Shown: positions 36,801 through 49,112 of the stretch, piece by piece
Position numbering within the stretch: position 1 is the stretch's first letter
Layout: the number at the start of each line of letters is the position of its first letter
NCBI RefSeq assembly: GCF_042453785.1
Contig: NC_091662.1
Location: 191,001-255,000, forward strand
DNA: 64,000 nt
Direction: 5' to 3'
DNA from: Malus domestica
Lineage: Eukaryota; Streptophyta; Magnoliopsida; Rosales; Rosaceae
Notes under the pieces: generated by a model
The model's database searches: none
The model's input: only the letters and a program-made list of their open reading frames with translations
Told to the model about the DNA's origin: nothing
Made by a program: the position numbers and the translations under genes

Positions 36801-39776
36801 ATTTTCATGTTTCATCTTTAGTGGCCTTAATTTGTGAGCCAATGGGTCCACTTAGGATCTTTGTCCCCTTGTTCTTCCCCCGACCTGTGAGTCATTCCCC
36901 CTTTTCCCTCTTACTTTATGTTAACTCTCTCTCTCTATAACTCTCACTTCTCTCGACACTCTCCCTCTCTCCCTCTCGGCTTTCTCTAGAACCACCATCC
37001 TTGAAGGCTTTACACACACAAACAACAACACATATCAACACACAACAACCTTGGCACAACCACCATCACCCCTGTGATTTCAGAAATGAAGAAAAACCGT
37101 CCAAACCTTTCCAAACTCGCTGCATAGTGCACTCACTGTTCACCGAGCGTTTCCGACGAGTTTTCACGTTCTCCGATGAAGGTAAGCCTTAAACCTCATC
37201 CAAAAGTTGTAGATCGTGTCTTGGTTTATGTTTGGGAGTAGCTTTGAGAAGTTTTTGTGATGTTTGAACGTAGGAAACTCACGGTGAAAGCTTCTCCAGT
37301 TTTCTGGCAAGGACTGTCACTTTTGAGCCATTTTCCAACCAAACCATGGCGAGTTAGCCTTCAATAAAGATACCATTCTCTTTGTTTCATTGTGAAGTAT
37401 GATTTTCATTTTTGAATCACTTGATTTCGTTGAGTATTGAAGAAGTTATGACCGTTTAAAGTTTACCTAAAAATCCGGCGAGTTCCCCAGTTTTTTCGCA
37501 GACCAGTCACCTTTCAGGCTATTTTTTGGCCATCTCTGGCAATCATGGATCTTCCAAATAGGTACAATCTTGTTCTACACTTTCTTAGCTTCGTTTTGAT
37601 ATATTATCGGTTGAATTTGGTTAAGAAACGAAGAAGTTATGAAGCTTTGAAAATTGCTCAGAGTTCCGACCAAAACCCCAGTTTTCGGTAACCAGGTTGA
37701 CCTGACCTATGTACCTTTGACCCAACCCGCTGACCGTTGACTTGACCCGTTGACTTTTGTTGACCGTTGACCCATCAACGTTGACTTTTGGGTTGCCTTT
37801 TTCGTGTTTCGGCCGGGACCCCTCCTAGACTAATTTTGATGTCCTGATTTCAATTCCGCACTCCTTTTTCCCAAATTCAATTGTTTTAGTAGAGTTTTAT
37901 TAATTGATCCCTTTATGTGCTTAGATGCATTTGTTAATGGCGTTTCCGTCCTCCCTAGTTTCGACGACGAAGTATCGGTGAGTGGACCCCTTCCAAAATG
38001 CATGATTTTATTACTAGAAATACATACCTGAAAAGCATGATTTTATGACTACGTTTTATGAAACGTTTATGAGTTATCAGATTTACGCTTTATGAAATAT
38101 CATGCATTATCAGATTTATGTTCTTTGAAAGTTTTATGATTATATACTATGAACATGGTTAATGATGAGGATTTGAGCTAGAATGCTCCTATGAATTTAT
38201 GATATGATGTTTGAGCTATTGAGTTCCGATGAGATATATTTTTGAAAGATTATGTTTATGATTTTCTATGCATACATATGGATAATGATATTTATATATG
38301 CCTTCGGGCGGGTGATGAAGGGCCTACTGACAAATGATACTTATATTTGGCTTCGGCCAGAATATGTACTAGCTTCGGTCGAAAGATATTTATATATGGC
38401 TTCGGTAGGAAGATACTTATATATGGCTTCGGGCGGGAGATGTAGTGCCAACGGGTGAAAGATATTTATATATGGCTTCGGCCAGAAGATGTAGTGCCTA
38501 TGGGCAGAAGATATCTATACATGGCTTCGGTCGGGAGATGTAGTGCCTACAAGAGATTGCGATACCATTACTAAGCACACTATACGATATATGTTTTACA
38601 AAGGTTTTATGGCATGCTAGGGTTTTCGGAAAACCTATTACTTACTATGCTATATGAGTTTTCTAAACTGGGGGTTCGTACATTGAAAAATAACCGTTTT
38701 ACTTTAGTATTACATATATATATATATTTGGTTCACTCATGTTTTGTTTTGCGCCCCCTCAGGATTTAGAACCAAGACGTACAATCCTTGCGTCAAAGCA
38801 CTCCCACATTGGTATCTTCAAGTCTTCTCAGTGTAAGATCCATTCCTCTTGCAATCGCACTTTCTAATATTCCTTCCGCTTGTATTTCGAATTAGTAATA
38901 TGCTCTGAACATGTCATGCATTATCACTTTTACATTGTTGGTAGTTGAATATTATATTTTATTAAAGTTTGTACTTGATTACTATATTGCATTGTTACGA
39001 GTGAAAATTATATGCATGTTTCACATGTTCTCGGCATATGCATTCATAAAATGGCTTGCGTCACCCGTTGTCATTCTGACACCCGGATCGGGGCGCGTCA
39101 AACTGACCCGAGATCAATCCCCAAAAGTCCATACAAGGTATGTTTCTAACGGTCATATTTTTAAATAAATTCTCTGTTTATTGAAAACGCAATGTCGTTT
39201 TCGTGAAACTTTGTTTTTCAGCGAATTCGTTTAAAACCAGTTTTGAAACCTAGAAGTCGCAGAACTTTTTTTGTTTTTTATTTTTTTTATTTTTTTATAA
39301 TAAGGATTCATTAGATTCTGACAAAAGAAAGATTTAGTCTCACGAATCACAACAGATCAAGACACAAAACCTTAATTCATTAACTAAATACTACATACTA
39401 ACCTGAAGAATTCTCACTTGATGATGCCATGATGCTATGAAGCTTGAATGATCGTAGCAGGATCTTTTCCATTCTGTCAGTACACTTTGTGCTCAAACTA
39501 ATATGACTTAGCTGCAAAAGAAAGCGTACTATTGCGAGAGCAGAGGTTCCAATATATATATAGGCATATATAATCATTGTCATAACCAAATAAGGACTCC
39601 CTATTATAATCCATATGGAAAACAGTAATTGTTTTCCATCCTTAATCAGATTGATATTATAGCAGAATCCTTCACAAACAAGGATCTGCTTTCATCTTCT
39701 AATAAGGCTTTCTTTAAACTAATTGGACTTAAACAGCACATGCCAAACTACCTAATCTCACGCTCATATTCCAACA
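30879..39776 (-). mobile_element. Copia LTR retrotransposon relic (minus orientation) with a nested insertion
   Basis: Terminal repeats lie at about 30879-31349 (3' LTR) and 39315-39776 (5' LTR), about nine-tenths alike by eye. A purine run (AAGTGGGAGAA) abuts the left LTR. Reading leftwards, recognisable parts are gag with a zinc-knuckle-like CFWCKIKGHLKKD (about 35000-35800), integrase (about 33900-34410), reverse transcriptase (about 32790-33315) and RNase H (about 32330-32750). This order is that of Copia. The element is clearly broken, with several breaks in its coding part. A repeat of about 2.7 kb lies inside it at about 36564-39300. LTR divergence suggests an insertion of some millions of years, not a recent one. 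Confidence 0.85.
36564..39300. mobile_element. Nested long LTR-like repeat with internal minisatellite
   Basis: It starts TGTGATACCCCG, and GGATCGGGGCGCGTCAAA near 39085-39102 is the approximate inverse, as at the two ends of a large plant LTR. There is no gag or pol inside, so a solo LTR or non-coding element is likely. A segment at about 38280-38550 is an imperfect minisatellite of GATATTTATATATGGCTTCG units. It sits inside the Copia relic, between its leader and its 5' LTR, so it is younger than that element. The exact right boundary is uncertain. Confidence 0.5.
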
Positions 39777-41224
39777 ATTCTAAGCCGAATAATGCTATTT
39801 TTGCAAATTTATTGATTATGTTGTAAATCATCTCTATACGGGGAAATAACCTCCAATTGTGTATGTGGATCTACATATATTTGGAAGGTAGTCATAAATC
39901 TAATAGCAAATGTAGTCCAAATAGCGACACTTTGTTAAGTCATTGTACAACAGATTTTCTTTGGGTAATCCTAACTAAAGAAATGTATTATTGCGCTCTC
40001 TGTCTTGTAATCCGAAAAGTCGAGAGAGGCAAGCGTTGTCTTCAAATTAATCAAACTAAGTTACAAAGACAATTTTTATTAATTGATTACGCAAGGACAC
40101 GTTAAGAAGCTTGAGTTGTAAGCAACCATGAGAAACGGTCCCAAACGATATTAACGTACACATATCTTCAACTTGGGGAGCCAACAAAAATTACGATATC
40201 TACTTTTCTATCCACTAGTCAATTATCATCATCAAGTTCATGCATGTTCCATTAAGTGCTTGCTAAGGACGTTGATTAATAACCAAGTACCAGTAGCTTA
40301 TACTGCATTCCGAAAAGGATTCCAAGCTTCTACATTTAGTGCTTATCCATTTACTTTCATTTCGCTATATCTCAATCGCTCTAATAATTTAACGACTTAT
40401 AACGTTATGCATGCATAAAGTTAATAAAAAAAATATAATTAGTTTTATTCTATTTTTAACTTTTAGTTATTTTTGTAACTGACGGTAACTTCTCTCTCCC
40501 TAAGTTTCACTCATCCTCTCGAGAAATTATACAGTGATCCGGTGCTACCGGTTGGCATTGTTGAGTGATAGTGCGTGTCCATTAAAATTTCACCATGCGT
40601 ACAATTAATACACATAAGCTTAATCCATTTATTCCGACGTTACAAGCAAAAAAGGGGGTTATATATACTGATCCTTTGCCATGGCAACGCCATCCAAAGC
40701 TTGCCGGACCGGCGGCGAGTCTAGCGACCAGATACTTAATAATGTTTGATCTGCCATCTTTGTGCGATTTTATTTTCTAATATTGGATAATTGAGAATTG
40801 GGAAAGACCTGTAGGCATCAAGAAGATTAAGCATCATTGATGAGTGATCCAAAAGAGTTGAGTTGGCTTATCGGGATCTTATCTCCAAGACTCCAACTTC
40901 TGCCGATGCAAGATCAAGCATCTTTATAGGGAGATGAATGTCATTGTAAACGGTAAAGCCAAATTCAGTCTTTCCTTGGATTTGGGCTGTGCTTTGTTTG
41001 ATAGACCTCTCCATGTTGTGGGTGGGGAGCTAGTTTTTTAGAGGTATTATTGGGGTTTTTGGTGTATTTTTCTCTCTCTTTTGTTAGTGTTCTGCTGAAA
41101 CAAATGTAAAGCTAGCTCAATTCATGGCTGGGCTGGGCTGGGCTTGTCGGTTTTGATTGAACCCCTTCTCCAAGTCCTTACTAAAAAAGCTAGAAAGAAA
41201 AACTACCATTTGATGAGTCTAGAG

Positions 41225-41385
41225 TTTTTTCAATGTGACCAGAATATGAAATGGTATATCATGTGTCATTATACAAAATGCAAGATATGTGTGTTAAAAA
41301 GTTAATAACTTGAAAAATACAACTTTTCACCACTTATATGAAAACACGTGATGTACCATCCGTATTCCGATCACAGTGAAAAATT
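41225..41385. mobile_element. Foldback MITE
   Basis: TTTTTTCAATGTGACCAGAA (from 41225) is mirrored by CCGATCACAGTGAAAAA (ending near 41383). The arms are about 45 bp with scattered mismatches and a spacer of about 75 bp. Related arm sequence recurs at 45154-45209. Confidence 0.6.
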
Positions 41386-41915
41386 TCTCCATTTGAGACC
41401 ATCTACTAATTTATTTATTTGTCCCTTAAACCCTACAATAGCAGTACTATTTATAGTATCTAGGGTTCGTTAAATAAAGTTTATTTGTGCGCTTAATTTT
41501 TGGTCAAGTATATACTTCGTTAGAAACAGGTGAAATCGTGCTTATCAAACTTGATAACTTAACATACGTACTTACTTTCGGTACATAATTCGGCATGGAT
41601 ATGGACCAAACTTTCACTACTATTACTTGATAATGAAGTAATATTGCGGCTACTGTTAAGTTGCTTTATCTAGAGTATGTGGTGGACAAGTCAATATATT
41701 TAGCACAAAAGTTCGCACATAGTCAATTAAGTGATGGCCTGACTTTGAATGCACAAAACTTGAGATCATGCATGCAATTTCAAAAGGTGGGCTCACTTGC
41801 ACCGCACCTTACTCGATGCCATCTCCTCTTCACAGAATAGTTAGGAAAAGAAGTAGGATGATGCACAGCATTTTCTTCGGTTCTAACGTCATGGAACACA
41901 CATGTGAGAGAGCGT

Positions 41916-42015
41916 GTGTTAAGAGTGTGAATCTTACATCGGAAATTTTGCATATTCTTATAAGATGTTTCCTATATTAATGTCAATTTGATTTAGTAAA
42001 GGAACCTCAAATTGT
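41916..42015 (+). repeat. Copy of the dispersed LTR-like repeat
   Basis: TGTTAAGAGTGTGAATCTTA, then CATATTCTTATAAGATG and GTCAATTTGATTTAGT match the block order of the repeats at 13398-13703. Only about 100 bases are recognisable. Confidence 0.4.
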
Positions 42016-42660
42016 TTCAAATTTTAGTAAAGATTAAAATAGGCGTGGTTCCTATTTAGTTTGTCATATATTTATTTTCTAGTTTTAGACTTTTAGTTGA
42101 ATTATGAATACATTTCGCGCACAGCGTAACATAAGCCTAACCACACGGTGAGATATGTGTTGACGTATCTGTATGAGCATAAAGGTCAACACCAATCACA
42201 TGGTGAGGGCTAGGGCTCCACACAAACAAAAATTTCCTGAAACAGGGAATCCCTGAAACAAGCAACCAGCATTCATGAGTCATGCTGCCTAACATGGACA
42301 ATTGGACATTGGAGTGCGTAACATATATATGTTGCATGCATATATGCAGCACTACTGCATGGGATCAAAAAGCTTGATCCCGACTCCCCAGACAAAACAT
42401 TCCGGGAAAGTTAATCAGAGACCATCACTGGCTCCTTGTGATTGTGATCTGATCTGACAAGTGTGGACTGGCCAAGCTTAATTTTGGTGAATGGCCAGAG
42501 CCAGGAATTCGTGTTAATTAATCCAAATTAATTGGTGTATACGAAATTAACCATCGTCATGCATGCATGTGAGAGCAACGTTAAAGGAGGAGATGCAGAT
42601 GCACTAATTGTTATAAAATTATATCAATATTCCTTTTTACTTTTTTTTTATTATAATGCG

Positions 42661-43170
42661 AATGGTCTAAAATATCCATAATATCTCGATATTTTCATCG
42701 AAATTTCCGTGTTTTTGGACTACCAATATTTTTTTGGACTACCGATATTTCCGATATCATCGATATTTTAGACCTTGCTAAGTCACTTATATATCTTACC
42801 ATGCAATGTATAAAGTGTAAAATATTGTACTAATTCATTATATATAAATGATTATAGTGTGTTTAAACTTCTTTCATTAATTACTACATATTTTCTACAC
42901 TCACAATGTTTGCCAGCTCACTATATAATCAACTTAAATTAGTTATATCTATCATGCAATGCATTTCCTTCCAATTTTTTGTGATAAGCTAATAGATAAT
43001 TGACTAAATAAACATCCTGCAAAGTTTCAATAAAAATTTCCAAGTTTTTCTTACAATTTCCGTGGTTTTTATTCAATTTTTATCAATATCGATAATATCC
43101 CGATATTTTCATCGAAATTTCCGTGTTTTTGGACTACCGATATTTCCGATATCATCAATATTTTATACCT
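42661..43170. repeat. Duplicated CGATATTTTCATCGAAATTT block
   Basis: The unit CGATATTTTCATCGAAATTT, TTTTTGGACTACCGATATTT, CCGATATCATC occurs at about 42688-42770 and again at about 43100-43166, with unrelated AT-rich DNA between. The block itself is rich in short ATATCGAT-type inverted motifs. Confidence 0.75.
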
Positions 43171-44278
43171 TATGCGACCAAGCAATCATTGGATTAACTG
43201 GAATAAAAAAAGAAGAAAAAATAATTGTATTATAACGTACAGTATATCGTTTATTACGGGGATATAATTAGTTCCCGTACACTTCATACATTCCTCAACA
43301 ATGACTATAGGCTATGGCATATATCATCTCTTCATGGTCACGCCAATAATTAGTTATCAACTCAACGGATTTGCACATGCATGCTATTTTTGTGGGATAC
43401 ATTTACAAGTTTTATAATTCTTTGTTCACATGACAACCCCCTAGTTAGTCTAATCTTCTTTTATCCTCTATTTTCTTTTGGGGAGGGGGGATGTCAATGA
43501 AGATTGATCATTCATACAGCAGAATGGATATTCATTATTGCTTTCCGCCACTTATGTAAACGGTAAACCACCATTTCTTTCCATCTAACTCATTAATTTA
43601 GACACATATTTTACTTCCAAGAAGATGATCTTTCATGCCACATATATTCACTTGTATATATTTGTTGTGCTACAGTTTATTCCGCCATTGATATCCTTGC
43701 TAAAAGTTAAGACTCGCTGAAATAGATTGATATATAATTAATTTTGCTATTAAATAGTGATTCAAACTTAGGTCCTCAACAAACATGAAAAGAAATTTGA
43801 AAATATATATCCAAAACTTAGTTTAATTAAGATGATACGAGATCGATAATAATATCGGAAAAGAATTTTAGTTAACATCACCAAACATGTTGACCAATAT
43901 GAGAATATATTCAAAACTTATTTATGCATATAATATTATTCACAACATTAACATGGGGCTGTTTGCCGATAGCGTGGGCTCACTACATGGCTTACTTATC
44001 TGATTAAATGATTGGAGGGCTTGAAATCGAAACCCCAAATCATGCCCTAAACTCATGGAAGCAAACAAAACACTAAGACCGGGAAGTAAAGTTGATGCAA
44101 TCCTATTTTCTCTTTCTGCTGAAGAAGGAAAATTAAAACATTAATAATCCCAGGAATTTCTATTGTTGCTAGATAGAAGCGTAGAAATATATAATTTTAT
44201 CTTGTGTTACATTCAATGGGGATTGGAGGCTTCACATGCATTGTAGTCGCATGGATCCACACACGCACACACAGAGAC

Positions 44279-44280
<2 letters not shown>

Positions 44281-44332
<52 letters not shown>
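44281..44332. repeat. (TA)n microsatellite
   Basis: An uninterrupted TA run of about 26 units. Confidence 0.95.
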
Positions 44333-44336
<4 letters not shown>

Positions 44337-45044
44337 CTGCTAGCTCTAATTAAACATAACCTCGCAAGGAAAAGACAAAGCGCCCTTTTGATGTTCCAGC
44401 CTTCCAGGGGTTTCTAAAATGCTTTATAATTATATATTTAATTTGTTTGTAGATCGATGGAGGCCGGATGATAATTTGTTTGTGTTAACCATTTGCCAAT
44501 TTTTCAATTCTTGTAGCTATATCCGATCATTCGATGAGCCGGAATTTATGCTGATATAGAGCATAATGTCCAATAAGGTTTATTTACACTTAAGAAATTA
44601 TATATGTTTTTTTTTTCAACTGAGAGATTAGTGTACCTAACAAAGGATAAAATCAAACACTAATGGAATATAACAATCTCCTTTTAAATTTGCAAAAAGA
44701 GATTTAAGAGTGCTGGAAAGAAGATAAAAATGTGCGGTGAAGATATATAATAACTATATATATATGAGAACTATAATAAAACTCTTGTCGTTTCGTCTAA
44801 AAAACCTATAATAGAGAAACAGTTATAGCAGTTATTTTATACAGTTAGGCAGTTTATAACAATTTTTAGGTTTGAGAAAGTATGTATGAAATGATTGATT
44901 AGGATATATAGATTAGCCCGATCAGTAAGAAACCATGTCCAAACACAAACCGCAAATTAAAGTTATTCAAAAAAGGTAAAGAAGCTAATGAAAACAGTCA
45001 AACATGATGCAAGGAATCGAGAGATTGTTAAATGTACTTGAAAT

Positions 45045-45225
45045 ATGGGGTGATGTGTTATGTCATTATACAAGTGGAATAAATATTTTTTAAGTATTCC
45101 TTAACTACTTGTATAATAATATATAGCGTAACACATACACATTGAAGATAATATTTTCATTGTGACGGGAACATAAAAGGTACACCACGTGTTCCCGTCA
45201 CAATGAAAAATCTCTCCATGGAATG
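45045..45225. mobile_element. Double-hairpin foldback element
   Basis: Two adjacent hairpins. In the first, GTGATGTGTTATGTCATTAT pairs imperfectly with ATAATATATAGCGTAACAC. In the second, TTTTCATTGTGACGGGAAC (45154-45172) is perfectly mirrored at 45191-45209 with an 18-base loop. The second hairpin resembles the arms of the element at 41225. Confidence 0.65.
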
Positions 45226-45652
45226 GAATGACGGGGAGGGGTGTTTGGAGAGAGGGGTCCATGCATGCATATTGCCAATTTACCTGAATTGAGATGAATA
45301 TTGCATTACATAAAGTCCAATAATTTACCAACAAAATCAACAGAAGGTAAGGGAGTCGTGTTGTGTTAGTTGGACATGACACGCCGCCGCTTGTTTCTCC
45401 GTTTTCTACTCCATTCGCTGCATTTATCACGGCCTCTGCCCGTACCTCATGTTGCTAATGCTTTTCCCCCTCCTGTATTTTACATAACTATGTCAATTAC
45501 GTACGTACCCTCTAGCCTCAATCAAATTGCAACCCTACCCAACCTAACAAGGCAAAATGTTGAATTGCATTCACATGTACATGAGGAGTGCCGCAGTGCT
45601 ATTGTATGCACGTAGTCCGTTATTACTGTTGCATAAATGTCTAACATCTTCA

Positions 45653-46026
45653 AATGAGATGTAAAAAATAATATGTCAAAATTATATTTGATGGCTGATG
45701 TGGCAAATTGAATACAAAAGTTAAATCTTCTTATTTTCCAATAGATATGTCAAATATGTATTTTATTATTTTATGGGGCCCAGAATTAAATTAACTATTA
45801 AAAAATAATCAAAATTAATTTTAATTTGTATTCTATTGGTTGTTAATGGGACCCATTAATTAAAAAATTAAATTCAAAATATTTGGCTCCTTCTTTGTTT
45901 GCTGTAAAAAAGACGGCTAAAAAGAAAAAAGTCAAATGACTCAACTACAACATTATATTTGGCATATCTATTGGAAAACACTTGAATGTCTTTTAATTCT
46001 ATTTGACATATTTGACATCTCATGGT
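45653..46026. mobile_element. Long-arm foldback MITE
   Basis: The left part (GAGATGT, ATATGTCAAA and later TTTTCCAATAGATATGTCAA) is mirrored on the right (TTTGACATATTTGACATCTC and TTTGGCATATCTATTGGAAA). The arms span roughly 100 bp with internal gaps. No coding capacity. Confidence 0.55.
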
Positions 46027-46973
46027 CTAACCATTCAAATTTTCGACCAAAAGATAAATAAACTAACCGTCCAAAAGCAGAAGATGGATAAGGTTGGGAG
46101 ATCCTGCACAAATATTTGTGTGCGGTAGTCCAACTCCCACCATAAATTTATTTTCGGTTTTTCCGACCAGTACTAGGAGAGGACGAAATGTAAGCATACA
46201 AATAAACTGCGCCCAATTCTCCTGTTCTATATCACATTTGGACTTAACCTATATATTTTGGAATCCTATGAGAATCTGTAATTTGGTGGACCAATATGCA
46301 GAACCATAATTACAATAAAAACATTTTCCTTCGACCAGCAACAAAAACAAGCTCCGTTGCTATCCATCCGTTGGCTTTTTACTATATTTATTATCTTAGT
46401 TAATTGTTAAAGAATTAATGATGTGTGTTTTCAAATATTTTTGAAAGAAGGGAGGACAACTTAATTATCTTATTTTTTTGCATATTTGATTTTTCAAAAG
46501 AGAATTAAGATATATAATGAATGACGGTTTGTTGAGGGCATTGAGCGTCAAGTAATCACAGAGAATGAAATGAAGAGAGGTGTGAAGTGATCGAGGGCAT
46601 TGAACTTGCGCTTCAAGCAACCACCAAGCTACGTAGAACGTACTGATACGAGCTATAGGAAAAGGTAGAAATGGAAGAGCATAGCATCAGCATACTAATT
46701 TAGTAAACCCTAAAGAAAGATGATTCAGAATGGAGGTGCCCCAGGTGGGGTGTTTTGGTGTGCACTGGTGCATTGTTTATGCAGTATACGTGATTACAGT
46801 AACCCAAGCCGCAATACGTAAGGTCATTTTTGTAAAGTAAAAAAAAAACAAAAAAGAAATTAACCTACATAAATTTCGGCGCCGCTTGCTTGCTTACTAT
46901 TTCATTTTTATTACGTGATTAATTTGACCACAAATTCGCAATTTTATTAATTATCCATTTCTTCATTTCACAC

Positions 46974-46982
46974 CTATAAATA
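46974..46982 (+). promoter_or_regulatory. TATA box of the plus-strand polygalacturonase
   Basis: CTATAAATACC, about 170 bases upstream of the ATG at 47148. A CT-rich leader (CTCCTCCTCC near 47030) follows, as expected for a plant 5' UTR. Confidence 0.7.
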
Positions 46983-47147
46983 CCCTTCAAACCGTTGCAA
47001 CTTCCACACCACCACAAGACTCTCCCATCTCCTCCTCCTCTTTCAACTACTCGTTCTAAAGTAATTAAGACAAGTAGCCTCCTTATTTCTCCTACATCTC
47101 CATCTCACTCTTTTCAAATCAGAAAATCCTAAAACCAGCCAGCACAA

Positions 47148-49112
47148 ATGGCAAACCCCAGAAGCCTCACATATCCAGCAGCAGCAGTTTTTGCGTTGTT
47201 GATGATAAGCATTACTAATGTGGATGCTGCAGCCGTCACTTTCAGCGTGAGCAGTTTAGGAGCCAAAGCAGATGGCACGACTGACTCCACCAAGGCCTTC
47301 CTCTCTGCGTGGTCCAATGCTTGTGCCTCTGTCAACCCCGCTGTCATCTATGTCCCCGCAGGGAGGTTCTTGCTTAGCAATGCCGTGTTCTCTGGGCCAT
47401 GCAAGAACAACGCCATCACCTTCCGCATTGCCGGCACCCTCGTCGCCCCGTCTGATTACCAGGTCATTGGAAACGCCGGTAACTGGCTTCTCTTTCAGCA
47501 TGTCAATGGGGTCACCATTTCCGGTGGAGTTCTCGACGGTCAGGGCACCGGATTGTGGGATTGCAAGTCCTCAGGCAAGAGTTGCCCCAGCGGAGCAACT
47601 GTAAGTTGAACTTCTTCACTTATTTCATCGATGGTTAATTTTTTTATAAAGAAAAGTTGGAACGTCGTCTCAACAGTGTAACGTACTAATGACGGTTTTT
47701 TCCATTAACTACTTTTAACCATATATGGGTCGTCGGTTTTCTAGGAAATGGGAATATGGACAGGTAACTGATCCTAATTAAAGACCATTAGTCTCATTGT
47801 GTTCTTACTTCTAAAGAGCTAGCTTGCAACATAATGTCATGTTCATGAGAGAGGCGTCCCGAGACACCATGGGACATTAAATCCACTAAATCCCTTCTCT
47901 ATTCATGTTTCTAGATATTCATAATGCATCCACATGTGAATTTGCTTTCTCTACCGTTCATCCCTAGCACGATTTCTGACTCAACCTCATGCCTTCACTA
48001 ATTGTCGGATCAAAGCAACAATATCATAAAAATTGATGATAAAACCCCACAAATGCATGTGCTTGTATGGTATTATATAACTGATATCGATAATTTTAAG
48101 GGTCAACCACTTAATTGCTTGCACTAGGGGAATTATGAGTTAATAATTAAGTTCCAAATTCCATTTAGACTTAATACTTTAGTTAATACGAAATTATGTA
48201 CTAGATCTGTATATGGAAGTTAATTTGTGTAAATTAATCATATGTGCAGACACTGGGCTTTTCCAACTCCAACAACATTGTGGTGAGTGGATTAGTATCA
48301 CTAAACAGCCAAATGTTCCACATTGTCGTCAACGGCTGCCAAAATGTGCAAATGCAAGGTGTCAAGGTTAACGCGGCCGGCAACAGCCCCAACACCGATG
48401 GCATCCATGTCCAAATGTCATCGGGAGTCACCATTCTCAACTCCAAAATTTCAACCGGTGACGACTGTGTCTCAGTTGGCCCCGGCACTACCAATTTGTG
48501 GATTGAAAACGTCGCATGTGGACCCGGCCACGGAATCAGGTACATATCTAGCTACATAAAAAAAAAAAAATATTGTATACATATTATTTAAGCTAATTAT
48601 TAGCTAGGTTAATGTATAATAATACACTTCTAACTTCTAACTTTAACAATATTTGCTTGTGCAGCATTGGGAGTTTAGGGAAGGACCAACAAGAAGCTGG
48701 TGTACAAAATGTTACAGTTAAAACAATTACATTCACTGGTACCGAAAATGGCGTCAGAATTAAGTCTTGGGGGAGACCTAGCACTGGATTTGCTAGGAGC
48801 ATTCTTTTCCAACATATTGTGATGACCAACGTTCAAAATCCAATCGTTATTGATCAAAATTACTGCCCTAATGACAAAGGTTGCCCCGGCCAAGCTTCTG
48901 GAGTTAAGGTCAGTGATGTGACGTATCAAGACATTCATGGTACATCGGCGACGGAAGTGGCAGTGAAATTCGATTGTAGTTCCATGTATCCTTGCAACGG
49001 GATCAGACTGCAAGATGTGAAGCTCACTTACAATAACCAAGCAGCTGAAGCTTCATGCATCCATGCAGGCGGAACAACTGCCGGTACGGTTCAGCCGACA
49101 AGTTGTTTCTAA
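47148..49112 (+). CDS. Polygalacturonase, GH28, secreted
   Basis: Cell-wall pectin hydrolase. Three exons (47148-47600, 48250-48539, 48665-49112) give 396 residues. Residues 1-27 are a signal peptide ([18 protein letters not shown]). GH28 blocks are complete: [32 protein letters not shown] and RIKSWGRP. Exon 2 is 290 bases, as in the polygalacturonase at 26041, and introns 1 and 2 fall at the same protein positions. The third intron of that gene is absent here, so exons 3 and 4 are fused. The C-terminus ([14 protein letters not shown]) keeps the usual late Cys residues. Sequence resemblance to the other copy is clear but far from identical, so the duplication is old. Closest family from memory is exopolygalacturonase-like. 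Confidence 0.93.

Larger units (their letters stand above)
39777..47147. other. Gene-poor repeat-rich region upstream of the plus-strand polygalacturonase
   Basis: No gene is supported in 7.4 kb. I see foldback elements (about 41225-41385, 45045-45225 and 45653-46026), a copy of the 13.4-kb LTR-like repeat (about 41916-42015), a repeated CGATATTTTCATCGAAATTT block (42661-43170), and a long (TA)n run (44281-44332). The promoter of the polygalacturonase follows. The remaining open frames are short and unlike any family I know. Confidence 0.5.

Noticed and set aside
40595-40780. 61-codon open frame MRTINTHKLNPF
   Set aside because: Short, unlike any family known to me, with no surrounding exon structure.
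41930-41975. Possible snRNA gene promoter (TCTTACATCGG with TTATAAG downstream)
   Set aside because: No U-snRNA sequence follows, and the same arrangement occurs in a dispersed LTR-like repeat at 13398-13703.
45370-45615. 81-codon plus-strand open frame
   Set aside because: No recognisable motif, no promoter or splice context, in a repeat-rich stretch.
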